Position numbers and translations under genes: made by a program. A stretch of DNA of 64,000 bases, taken from assembly GCA_963796485.1 (NCBI GenBank), contig CAWCLV010000008.1, positions 194,831 to 258,830 on the forward strand, in the 5' to 3' direction. Shown piece by piece: positions 40,625-49,469 of the stretch; within the stretch, counting starts at the first letter, position 1; each line of letters begins with the position of its first letter. Source of the stretch: CAWCDJ01 sp963796485 (GTDB lineage: Bacteria; Acidobacteriota; Terriglobia; Bryobacterales; Bryobacteraceae). Under the pieces are notes generated by a model. That model was given only the letters and a program-made list of their open reading frames with translations, was not told the DNA's origin and did no database searches.

Positions 40625-43600
40625 ATGAGAGGCTTATACGCCCTCAGTGTGAAAGCCTTAGTCTGCGCCGCGTTTGCATCCACTTTGGCATACGCTGCCA
40701 ACCCCAGCAAGACGACCCCGGTAATCCAGATTTCCATTTTGCCGAGTCCTGCCCTGCCTAACCAGGCAGTGACGCTGGTTGCCACTTTCGACACAACGTC
40801 CGGGACGCCTACCGGTTTCGTGCAGTTTTACATTGATAACGTCTCCTACGGCGCCATCCAACCGATCTCCGGGAACACGGCTACAATCGCGGACCCCGTC
40901 GGGTTCCTTCCGGGCACCCATAGCGTTGGCGTCACTTATAGCGGCGACCTGAATTTCAACACCCAGATCTATACGACCAACGAGTTGACGTTCACCTTCA
41001 ATTCGATTTCGGTGGCGTCCAATCCGGTTTCACCGGTGGTTTCGGGTCAGCCGGTCACTCTCACGGCCACGATTGTCGGAGGCTTGAACGTAACGGGCAC
41101 GGTGACTTTCTACGATAACGGCGTTGCAATCGCCGGCTCCACCGTTTCGGTCAGTTCGAACCAGGCGGCATTCGGGCCGTATTCGGGATTTACGGTCAGC
41201 GGCAGTCCGCATCCCATCACGGCGGTTTACAGTGGAGACGCCACGAATTTCGGCGCGAACAATAATGCCAGCCCGTTTTCCCTCACCGTCACTCAGGATG
41301 GCACCACGACTTCCATTCCCGGAGTGACCGGGACGCCGACATTCGGGTCTTCGGTGACTTTCTCGGTCACTGTCTCGGCGAATTCCCCCGGCTCCGGGAC
41401 TCCGACCGGAAGCGTGACGTTTGCCGACGGCGCGACTTCGCTCGGCACGGTGACGCTCAGTTCCGGAATCGCGAGTATCTCAACTTCCGCGCTGTCCACC
41501 GGGTCCCACACCATCAATGCGAGCTACAACGGCGACGCGAATTTCGCGGCCTCCTCCAATTCGAAGTCGGTAACCATTGCCCAAACCAGCCCCACCGTCA
41601 GCGTGACCTCTTCCGCGGCCCCCGCCGTCTTCGGGCAGCAGGTGACATTTACGGCGACGATCAGTGACGGGTCCGTGGCAGCCACCGGTACGGTCCACTT
41701 CTTGTACGGGACGACGGATCTTGGAACGGCAACGGTGAGCAGCAAGCAGGCCCAGGTCGGGCCTTTTACCGTTCCGGCAGTGGGTACGGTGAGCGTCAGC
41801 GCAGCGTATAGCGGCGACACCAACAACGCGGCCGCGAACGGATCGACGAGCCTCGTGGTCAACCAGGCCGGCGCATCGGTGAGCGTGCCGTCCGTCAGTG
41901 GCACCCAGACGTTCGGGCAGTCCCTGACCTTCAGCGTAAATCTCTCGGCGGTTTCCCCCGGGAGCGGGACGCCGACCGGTACCGTCACTTTTCGCGACGG
42001 TGCGACGGTGCTGGGCTCGGGAACGATCGCGAGCGGCGCGGCCGGTATACCCACTGCCAGCTTGTCCGCCGGCAGCCACACGATCACCGCCACTTACAAC
42101 GGCGACACCGACTTTGCCTCGGGCGCTTCCAATTCGACGTCTGTGAACATTGCGCAATCGGCGCCGGCCGTCGCCGTGACGTCCTCGCCGGGTTCGCCGG
42201 TTGTCAACGGTCAGGCTGTCGTGCTGACCGCCGGCTTAACAGGCACCGGAAACGCCGGCGGCACGGTGGACTTTTTCGATAATGGAACGAAAATCTTCTC
42301 CGCCGTTCCCGTCGTCTCCAACCAGGCCGTAAGCGGCTCTTATGCGATTACCGGCGTAGGGACGCACCTCATCACAGCCGTCTACTCCGGTGACGCTAAC
42401 GACGGATCCGCCAACAACAATGCGTCGCCGCTGTCGCTGGTGGTCAACAAGGCTTCGACCACGGTTTCGACTCCCGCCATGAGCGGCACTCCGAACGTCG
42501 GCGCCACCGTCACTTTTTCCGTTACGGTCACGCCGGCGTCGCCGGGCAGCGGCGTCCCGACCGGGACAGTGACATTCCGGGACGGCTCGACAACCCTGGG
42601 CACCTTCACTTTGACCGGCGGCTCGGCCAGTTACTCCACTTCGACGCTGGCGACCGGCAGTCATTCGATTACCGCTTCCTACAGCGGCGACGGCAACTTC
42701 CTGGCCAGTTCATCGAACGCGCTTTCGGCTGTCATCGGTTCCAGGCCCGTCACGCTGGTGACCACCGCCACCCCCAATCCGCCCAGCCCCGGGCAAACCG
42801 TGATGTTTACGGTGACGATTCAGGGCGGCCCCGGCGGAATACCGCCGGGCGGAACCATGCAGTTCTTCGATGGGACCACGCCCCTCGGCGCCGTTACGGT
42901 GAAGAATGGCGGGGCGACTTTCGGCGTCGTGTTGAGCATCGGTACGCACAACATTCAGATCGTCTATTCAGGGGACTCTCTGTACCCCGGCGCGACGGAT
43001 ATCTACGGCATCACGGTTGCGAAATACGGTCCGAGCGCCACGCTTAGCGCGACTCCCCAGCCCTCCGTCTTCGGGCAGTCGGTCACGTTGTCCGGCACGG
43101 TTACAGGACAGACGACGGGCATTGCCGGTCCCACCGGACAGGTTCGCTTCCTGGAAGGCGCAACGGTATTGGGCACAGCCACCCTGGCGGACGGCGCCTT
43201 TTCCTTCCCGCTGACGGGTTTGGCCCCGGGAGCCCACACGATCATGGTCCTGTTCGGCGGCGATGGCAATTATGGAAGCGCCTGGGCAACCATTGTTGTG
43301 AACGTCCAGCAGGCATCCACCCTGACCGCCGTGAGCACGTCCGGTACGGGACCGCAGGTGACCCTCACGGGCGCCGTGAAGGTGGTTGCTCCGGGCGCCG
43401 GAAGCCCCAGCGGAACGGTGCAGTTCGTGGATGCGACTACGGGCCAGTCTCTGGCGTCGGGCGCACTCTCGAACGGAGTGGCTACTGCGTCGGCGCCGAA
43501 CGCGCCCGGCCACATCATCGTGGCGGAGTACTCCGGCGATACCAACTTCCAGGCCAGTAACTCCGCCCCCGTCCCGCAGTTTGCGGTACTCAACTCGGCG

Positions 43601-44290
43601 TCGTATCAGCCTACGGATTTGGCCGCGGATGAGATCGTGACGGTGTTCAGTCCGAGCCTTGCGACCGGCGCAGCTCAGGGCCAAACACCGCTTCCCACGA
43701 TCCTCGGCGGGACATCCGTAACCCTGATCGATAGCGGCGGCACCGTACGGCTGGCTTCGCTTTTCTACGCTTCCCAGACGCAGCTCAGCTTCCTGGTCCC
43801 GCCGGGAACTGCCCCGGGACCGGCGACCTTACAGGTGCAAACCGCCTCCGGTGCGGTGCTCGGCGCAGCGGTGAACATCGGCCCGATCAGTCCCGGCTTG
43901 TACGCAGCCAACGCGGCGGGCGGCGGCTTGGCGGCCGCGCAGATCGTTCGCGTGCATTCCGACGGGTCCCAGGACATCGCGGACACCACGCAGTATGACA
44001 GCGCGCAGCAGGCCTGGGTGCCGGTGCCGATCGACCTCTCGGTGCCCGGCGACAGCGTCTACCTGATCCTCTATGCGACGGGCATCCGGCACAAGATCGC
44101 GTCGGTTACCGCTACGGTCAATGGCCAGACGCTCCCGGTGCAGTACGCCGGCGCGCAACCCGCGTTTGCCGGGCTCGACCAGGTCAACGTCGGAGCGCTG
44201 CCCGCCAGCCTGAAAGGCGCCGGCAAGGTGGATGTCACGATCACGGTGGATGGACAGGCCGCCAACAAAGTGCAGGTGGCTTTCCAGTAA
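40625..44290 (+). CDS. Large secreted protein with ten Ig-like domains and a Solibacter-type C-terminal domain
   Basis: A 1221-residue protein with a signal peptide (VKALVCAAFASTLAYA) and a good ribosome site (AGAGGAGAG). About ten bacterial Ig-like (Big_3-type) domains of about 95 residues each follow, recognisable by PTGTVTFRDG-like and YSGDxNF-like motifs. Domains 2-7 alternate between two types, so the array seems built from a duplicated two-domain unit of about 190 residues. The final about 230 residues (from NSASYQPTDLAADEIVTVFS) match the uncharacterised domain known mainly from Solibacter (TIGR03437). Adhesion or surface-layer roles are typical inferences. No membrane anchor is seen. 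Confidence 0.9.
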   Translation: MRGLYALSVKALVCAAFASTLAYAANPSKTTPVIQISILPSPALPNQAVTLVATFDTTSGTPTGFVQFYIDNVSYGAIQPISGNTATIADPVGFLPGTHSVGVTYSGDLNFNTQIYTTNELTFTFNSISVASNPVSPVVSGQPVTLTATIVGGLNVTGTVTFYDNGVAIAGSTVSVSSNQAAFGPYSGFTVSGSPHPITAVYSGDATNFGANNNASPFSLTVTQDGTTTSIPGVTGTPTFGSSVTFSVTVSANSPGSGTPTGSVTFADGATSLGTVTLSSGIASISTSALSTGSHTINASYNGDANFAASSNSKSVTIAQTSPTVSVTSSAAPAVFGQQVTFTATISDGSVAATGTVHFLYGTTDLGTATVSSKQAQVGPFTVPAVGTVSVSAAYSGDTNNAAANGSTSLVVNQAGASVSVPSVSGTQTFGQSLTFSVNLSAVSPGSGTPTGTVTFRDGATVLGSGTIASGAAGIPTASLSAGSHTITATYNGDTDFASGASNSTSVNIAQSAPAVAVTSSPGSPVVNGQAVVLTAGLTGTGNAGGTVDFFDNGTKIFSAVPVVSNQAVSGSYAITGVGTHLITAVYSGDANDGSANNNASPLSLVVNKASTTVSTPAMSGTPNVGATVTFSVTVTPASPGSGVPTGTVTFRDGSTTLGTFTLTGGSASYSTSTLATGSHSITASYSGDGNFLASSSNALSAVIGSRPVTLVTTATPNPPSPGQTVMFTVTIQGGPGGIPPGGTMQFFDGTTPLGAVTVKNGGATFGVVLSIGTHNIQIVYSGDSLYPGATDIYGITVAKYGPSATLSATPQPSVFGQSVTLSGTVTGQTTGIAGPTGQVRFLEGATVLGTATLADGAFSFPLTGLAPGAHTIMVLFGGDGNYGSAWATIVVNVQQASTLTAVSTSGTGPQVTLTGAVKVVAPGAGSPSGTVQFVDATTGQSLASGALSNGVATASAPNAPGHIIVAEYSGDTNFQASNSAPVPQFAVLNSASYQPTDLAADEIVTVFSPSLATGAAQGQTPLPTILGGTSVTLIDSGGTVRLASLFYASQTQLSFLVPPGTAPGPATLQVQTASGAVLGAAVNIGPISPGLYAANAAGGGLAAAQIVRVHSDGSQDIADTTQYDSAQQAWVPVPIDLSVPGDSVYLILYATGIRHKIASVTATVNGQTLPVQYAGAQPAFAGLDQVNVGALPASLKGAGKVDVTITVDGQAANKVQVAFQ

Positions 44291-44295
44291 AGCCG

Positions 44296-44325
44296 GCCCG
44301 CTTCCCTGACGGTGAGGGAGCGGGC
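44296..44325. terminator. Hairpin between convergent genes
   Basis: GCCCGCTTCCCT pairs with AGGGAGCGGGC (one bulged T) around a short loop. It lies six bases after the Ig-protein stop and four bases before the pgi stop, so it could end transcription from both sides. There is no long T-tract, only ATTCT on the plus side. Confidence 0.6.
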
Positions 44326-44328
44326 ATT

Positions 44329-45978
44329 CTACCGGAGCGCCCGGTACTTCCCGATCAGCGTGTTTGTGGAACCGTCGTGCTTGAGCGCCGGCGTCTCCGC
44401 GCTTTCCAGCTCGGGAACGATGCGCTGCGCCAGCACTTTGCCCAGCTCCACACCCCACTGGTCGAAAGAGTCGATGTTCCAGATCGCGCCCTGTGTAAAG
44501 GCGTTGTGCTCGTAGAGGGCCACCAGTTTGCCCAGCGTCTCGGGTGTCAGTTCTTGCGCCAGGAGGGTATTCGACGGGCGGTTCCCTTCGAAAACACGAT
44601 GGGGCACCAGCCACTCCGGAGTGCCTTCCTTGCGGACTTCCTTGGCCGTCTTGCCGAAAGCCAGGGCCTCCGCCTGTGCGAACACGTTGGCGATCAGCAC
44701 GTCGTGATGCCGCCCGAGCGGGTTCAGCGCGCGGGCGAACGCGATGAAATCGCACGGAATGAACCGGGTCCCCTGGTGGATCAGTTGATAGAACGAATGC
44801 TGCCCGTTGGTCCCGGGCTCGCCCCAATAGATCGGTCCGGTCGGGTAATCCACGCCAGTACCCGCCAGCGTCACGTGCTTGCCGTTGCTCTCCATCATGA
44901 GCTGTTGCAGATACGCCGGAAATCGCTTCAAGTACTGCTCGTACGGCAGGATCGCGAAGGTCTCGGCCTCGAAGAAATCGGTATACCAGATGGTGAGCAG
45001 CGCCATCAAAACCGGCAGGTTGCGGTCGAACGGCGCGGTCCGAAAATGCTCGTCCATCTGGTGAAAACCGCCCAGCATCTCGCGGAAGCGCTCGGGGCCG
45101 ATCGCCAGCATGGTCGAAAGACCGATGGCCGAATCCATTGAGTAGCGCCCGCCTACCCAGTCCCAGAACTCGAACATATTGGCGGTGTCGATCCCGAATT
45201 TCGCTACTTCGCGGGCATTCGTGGAGACGGCGACAAAGTGCTTCGCGACCGCCGCCTCCTCGCCGCCGAGTTTCGAGAGAAGCCATTCGCGCGCCGTGTG
45301 CGCATTCGTCATCGTCTCGAGCGTGGTGAACGTCTTCGAGGAGACGATGAACAGCGTCTCGGCGGCATCCAGATCATGAACGGCTTCGGCGAAGTCCGTC
45401 CCGTCCACATTCGAAACGAAGCGGAACGTCATGCTGCGATCGCTGTAGAACCGCAGTGCTTCGTAGGCCATGACGGGCCCGAGGTCCGATCCGCCGATCC
45501 CGATATTCACCACGTTGCGGATACGCCTGCCGGTGCTGCCCTTCCATTCGCCGCCGCGGACATGCTCGCAAAACCGCGTCATTTTGTCGAGGACCGCGTG
45601 GACCTCCGGCACCACGTTCTTGCCGTCCACCAGGATTTCGGCGTCTTTGGGCGCCCGCAGCGCCACGTGCAGCACCGCGCGATTTTCCGTGACGTTGATC
45701 TTCCCGCCGCCGAACATGGCGTCGATTCGCGCGCGCAGTCCGCATTCTCCGGCAAGCTGCAGGAGCAGCGTTATGGTTTCATCCGTAATCCGGTTTTTGG
45801 AATAGTCGAGGTAGATACCCTCGGCTTCCAGCGTCATCCTCCGTCCGCGCTCGGCGTCTCCGGAGAAGAGCTTTCGCAAGTGGACTCTTCTGATTTTTCT
45901 GTAGTGGGCTTGTAGGGCCTTCCAGGCCGGGCGTTCAACCAGCGGTGTAGTCGCGGGAGGTTCTGTAAGGGTGGCCAT
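44329..45978 (-). CDS. pgi: Glucose-6-phosphate isomerase
   Basis: A 549-residue phosphoglucose isomerase interconverting glucose-6-phosphate and fructose-6-phosphate in glycolysis and gluconeogenesis. The signature NIGIGGSDLGPVMAYEALRF is present (PGI signature 1), as is FVSNVDGTDFAEAVHDLD, and GQHSFYQLIHQGTRFIPCDF is signature 2. Length and motifs match the E. coli type enzyme. It is convergent with the Ig-repeat gene. Confidence 0.98.
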   Translation of the reverse strand: MATLTEPPATTPLVERPAWKALQAHYRKIRRVHLRKLFSGDAERGRRMTLEAEGIYLDYSKNRITDETITLLLQLAGECGLRARIDAMFGGGKINVTENRAVLHVALRAPKDAEILVDGKNVVPEVHAVLDKMTRFCEHVRGGEWKGSTGRRIRNVVNIGIGGSDLGPVMAYEALRFYSDRSMTFRFVSNVDGTDFAEAVHDLDAAETLFIVSSKTFTTLETMTNAHTAREWLLSKLGGEEAAVAKHFVAVSTNAREVAKFGIDTANMFEFWDWVGGRYSMDSAIGLSTMLAIGPERFREMLGGFHQMDEHFRTAPFDRNLPVLMALLTIWYTDFFEAETFAILPYEQYLKRFPAYLQQLMMESNGKHVTLAGTGVDYPTGPIYWGEPGTNGQHSFYQLIHQGTRFIPCDFIAFARALNPLGRHHDVLIANVFAQAEALAFGKTAKEVRKEGTPEWLVPHRVFEGNRPSNTLLAQELTPETLGKLVALYEHNAFTQGAIWNIDSFDQWGVELGKVLAQRIVPELESAETPALKHDGSTNTLIGKYRALR

Positions 45979-46083
45979 AATGCGTCTTTAAACATCATCC
46001 TATAGACGTAACGGAAGTGGGGCCCGCGACAATACGCCGCGCGCGGTGAGAAAATCGATGTGGCTGAGGTGAGAACCCTGAAT

Positions 46084-47619
46084 ATGCTTCGTAGAGATTT
46101 CCTGAAGAGTGCATCCGCGGGAGCCGGCAGTCTCTCCCTGGCGCGCGCGCTGCGTGGCGCTCCGGCACGGCGGCCGCCTAACATCGTTTTCATCTATGCC
46201 GACGACGTAGGCTACGGCGATCTCAGTTGCTACGGCGCGACCAGCGTCCACACGCCGAACCTGGACAGGCTCGCCGGCGGCGGCCTGCACTTCACGAACG
46301 TTCACGCCTCGTCCGCCACGTGTACTCCCTCGCGGTATTCTCTGCTCACCGGGCAGTACGCCTGGCGCAAGCCCGGAACCGGAGTCCTGCCGGGTGATGC
46401 CGCGCTGATTATCCCGCCCGGCACGGCCACCATCCCGTCCATCCTCAAGGGCCAGGGCTATTCGACCGCGGCCGTCGGCAAATGGCATCTCGGTCTCGGG
46501 TCCGGCAACATCGACTGGAACGGGGAGATCAAGCCCGGCCCGCTCGAAATTGGCTTCGACTACTGCTTCCTGATCCCGGCGACGGGCGATCGCGTGCCCT
46601 GTGTTTTCGTGGAGAACCACCGCGTCGCCAATCTGGATCCGCGCGACCCGATTCAGGTCAGCTACACCCGCCAGTTCCCCGGAGAGTTGACCGGCAAAGA
46701 CCATCCCGAGTTGCTGAAGATGAAGCCGAGCCACGGGCATGACCAGACCATCGTCAACGGCGTCAGCCGGATCGGCCACATGACCGGCGGAAAAGCGGCG
46801 CTGTGGAAAGACGAAGAGATTTCGGAAACCCTGACCTCCAAGGCAACGGGTTTCATCGACCGCAACAAGTCGAACCCCTTCTTCCTCTACTTCGCCACGC
46901 ACGATATCCACGTGCCCCGCATGCCCAATCCCCGGTTCGTCGGCAAGACCGCAATGGGACCGCGTGGCGACGCCATCGCCGAACTCGACTGGTCCGTGGG
47001 GCAGGTGCTCGCCACGTTGGACCGGAACGGCCTCACCAACGACACGCTGGTCATCTTCTCGAGCGATAACGGCCCGGTGGTCGATGACGGGTACCGCGAC
47101 CAGGCGGTCGAAAAACTGGGCGGCCACCGTCCGGCGGGACCGTTCCGCGGCGGCAAATACAGCATCTTCGACGGCGGCACCCGCGTTCCGTTCATGGCGC
47201 GCTGGCCCGGCCATATCAAGCCCGATTCGCGATCCGGCGCCCTGATCAGCCAGGTGGACATGCTGGCCAGTTTCGCCGCTCTCACCGGAAAGCAGGTGCC
47301 CGCAGGCGGCGGACCCGATAGCTTGAACGTCCTGCCGGCGCTCGTCGGCGCATCGAAAGCCGCACGGAAAAGCCTGGTCGAGCACGCCGGGTCTCTGGGA
47401 CTGGTGGAAGGCGACTGGAAATTGATCGCCCCAAGCAATGGGCCCAGGCGCAACGAGAACACGAATACGGAACTCGGCAACGCTCCGGAGCCGCAGTTAT
47501 ACGACCTGACGACCGATGTTGCCGAACAACACAACGTGGCCGCCGGGCATCCCGAGCGGGTCAAGGAGATGATGGCGGCATTGCAGAAAATTCGCGAGGG
47601 CTCGGTTCCGCCCCGCTGA
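46084..47619 (+). CDS. Tat-exported sulfatase (alkaline-phosphatase superfamily)
   Basis: A 511-residue arylsulfatase. ATG 46084 gives a twin-arginine leader (MLRRDFLKSASAGAGS), so the protein is exported folded. Metal motif NIVFIYADDVGYGDL; the CTPSRYSLLTG motif holds the Cys that is matured to formylglycine; AVGKWHLG and the C-terminal metal residues FSSDNGPV complete the site. It probably removes sulfate esters from polysaccharides. The maturation enzyme (FGE) is not seen intact here; the FGE-like domain at 53761-54762 is a truncated PEGA protein. The CadC-like regulator follows by 29 bases. Confidence 0.93.
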   Translation: MLRRDFLKSASAGAGSLSLARALRGAPARRPPNIVFIYADDVGYGDLSCYGATSVHTPNLDRLAGGGLHFTNVHASSATCTPSRYSLLTGQYAWRKPGTGVLPGDAALIIPPGTATIPSILKGQGYSTAAVGKWHLGLGSGNIDWNGEIKPGPLEIGFDYCFLIPATGDRVPCVFVENHRVANLDPRDPIQVSYTRQFPGELTGKDHPELLKMKPSHGHDQTIVNGVSRIGHMTGGKAALWKDEEISETLTSKATGFIDRNKSNPFFLYFATHDIHVPRMPNPRFVGKTAMGPRGDAIAELDWSVGQVLATLDRNGLTNDTLVIFSSDNGPVVDDGYRDQAVEKLGGHRPAGPFRGGKYSIFDGGTRVPFMARWPGHIKPDSRSGALISQVDMLASFAALTGKQVPAGGGPDSLNVLPALVGASKAARKSLVEHAGSLGLVEGDWKLIAPSNGPRRNENTNTELGNAPEPQLYDLTTDVAEQHNVAAGHPERVKEMMAALQKIREGSVPPR

Positions 47620-47648
47620 TCCGTTCCCATTGTTTTCGGATCTACGCG

Positions 47649-49469
47649 ATGGAAGCTCCCGGCGTCAGCCAGTTTGAGTTCGGCGCGTTCCGGTTCGACG
47701 CAATCGAGCGTGTGCTGTACCGCGGCGGCCAGCGTGTGCCTCTGGCGCCGAAAGCGGCCGACACGCTGCTGGTGCTGCTCGAGAACCACGGCCGCGTCGT
47801 CGATAAGAACGAACTGATGCAACGGGTCTGGCCCGACATTTTCGTCGAGGAAGGCGGCTTGGCGCGCAACATCTCCGCTCTTCGAAAGGTGCTGGGCGAC
47901 GGTCCGGAGGGCGGCTCCCACATCGAAACGGTTCCGAAGCGCGGATACCGGTTTGTCGCGTCGCTGAATGCACCCTCGCCGTCACCGCCGCCGGCACTCC
48001 CTCGCCGGACGCGCCGGGTTAGAACGGCAATCCTCGCGGGGTCGCTGCTTCTCGCAGCCGTGGCGCTGCTCGCGTGGCTTACCACCCGAAAAGGCGCGCC
48101 ATTCCAAGTAGGGGCTGTGGCGGTGCTGCCGATGAAGAGCCTCTCCGGTGAAGCGGAAGATTACTTCGCCGAAGGCGTCACGGATGTGATCGCGACCGAT
48201 CTTTCGAAGACCGGAGTCCGGGTGATCGCTCCGGCTTCGGTCCGCCGGCTCAGGCCGAATGCATCGCTGGACGAAATCGGCCGCCGTTTAAACGTCGATG
48301 CCGTCGTGCAGGGAACGGTTCTGAAATCCGGCGAGCGCGTCCGTGTCAACGCCCAACTCGTCGAAGTACGCACCGGCCGCCTGATGTGGGGCGACAACTA
48401 CGAGCGTGAACTGCGGGACGTACTCGCATTGCAGGCGGATGTCGCCACCGCCATCGCGCGCAACGTCTCCCGGGTCTCGGCAGGTCCGGCAGAGCCCGCT
48501 GCCGTGCGCCCCGTGTTGCCGGAGGCGTACCAGGCGTATCTGCGCGGAAGGTTCTTCTGGAACAAGCGCACCGAACCAGCGCTGCGGAAGGCTGTGGACT
48601 ACTTCAACGAAGCCATCGCCAAGGACAACACATACGCACCGGCCTATGCAGGGCTGGCGGACTCCTGGGCACTGCTCGCGTCCACTTTCTACGATGCCGT
48701 CCCTCCGCGCGAAGCAATGCCACGGGCGAAAGCCGCGGCCTTGCACGCGCTGGAACTGGACGGGAGTTTGGCTGAGGCCCACACTTCACTCGCCTACGCG
48801 AGGATGGCTTATGACTGGGACCTCGCGGGAGCCGAGAAGGAGTTCCAGCGGGCCGAACGATGCGACCCCGGCTACGCCACGGCCCACCACTGGCACGCCC
48901 ACTGTCTGCTCGCGTCCGGCCTCATGGACGACGCCGCGGCAGAAATGCGCCGTGCCCAGAGCCTGGATCCGCTCTCGCTGCCGGTCAACGTGGGGATCGG
49001 TTGGTGTTCGTACTTCGGCCGCAAATACGACGATGCCATTCGCCAGTATCGGGCCACGCTGGAACTCGAGCCGGATTTCGCGCTGGCGCATCAGGCGCTC
49101 GGCATGGCGCTTCTGCGCAAGCATGATTTCGCACCAGCCATCGCGGAGTTCCAGGCCGCGGTGAACCTATCGCAAGGCGGTGCGGCCGCAATCGGCTGGC
49201 TGGGTTACGCCTACGCTTCGGCCGGAAATCCCGCCGCCGCCCGGGAGCAACTCGCCAGGCTCTCCGATCTCGGGCGGCAGCGGTACGTTCCTTCGATCTA
49301 CATGGCCCTGGTAACGCTCGGCCTCGGCGACAAAAGGCAATTTCTATCCTGGCTCGCGAAAGCCCGGGACGAGCGGTCCGAGTATCTGATCTACTACCGC
49401 TTCGACCCGAGCTTCGAAGGCGCTCCCAAACTGCCGGGCTTGGTTCCCGGGCCGGAGTCTTACAAGTAG
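47649..49469 (+). CDS. CadC-like winged-helix transmembrane regulator with TPR domain
   Basis: A 606-residue protein. An OmpR/PhoB-type winged helix at residues 8-105 (LAPKAADTLLVLLENHGRVV, ISALRKVLGD, ETVPKRGYRFVA) faces the cytoplasm. One membrane helix (AILAGSLLLAAVALLAWL) lies near residues 125-145, followed by a TolB-like region (VAVLPMKSLSGEAEDYFAEG) and TPR repeats to the end. Such proteins link an extracytoplasmic signal to DNA binding. They are frequent in Acidobacteria. Placement 29 bases after the sulfatase suggests co-transcription. Confidence 0.9.
   Translation: MEAPGVSQFEFGAFRFDAIERVLYRGGQRVPLAPKAADTLLVLLENHGRVVDKNELMQRVWPDIFVEEGGLARNISALRKVLGDGPEGGSHIETVPKRGYRFVASLNAPSPSPPPALPRRTRRVRTAILAGSLLLAAVALLAWLTTRKGAPFQVGAVAVLPMKSLSGEAEDYFAEGVTDVIATDLSKTGVRVIAPASVRRLRPNASLDEIGRRLNVDAVVQGTVLKSGERVRVNAQLVEVRTGRLMWGDNYERELRDVLALQADVATAIARNVSRVSAGPAEPAAVRPVLPEAYQAYLRGRFFWNKRTEPALRKAVDYFNEAIAKDNTYAPAYAGLADSWALLASTFYDAVPPREAMPRAKAAALHALELDGSLAEAHTSLAYARMAYDWDLAGAEKEFQRAERCDPGYATAHHWHAHCLLASGLMDDAAAEMRRAQSLDPLSLPVNVGIGWCSYFGRKYDDAIRQYRATLELEPDFALAHQALGMALLRKHDFAPAIAEFQAAVNLSQGGAAAIGWLGYAYASAGNPAAAREQLARLSDLGRQRYVPSIYMALVTLGLGDKRQFLSWLAKARDERSEYLIYYRFDPSFEGAPKLPGLVPGPESYK

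Noticed and set aside
44296..44325. CRISPR-like or tandem repeats in intergenic regions
   Set aside because: Only isolated hairpins were found; the only regularly spaced repeats lie inside the Ig-protein coding sequence.
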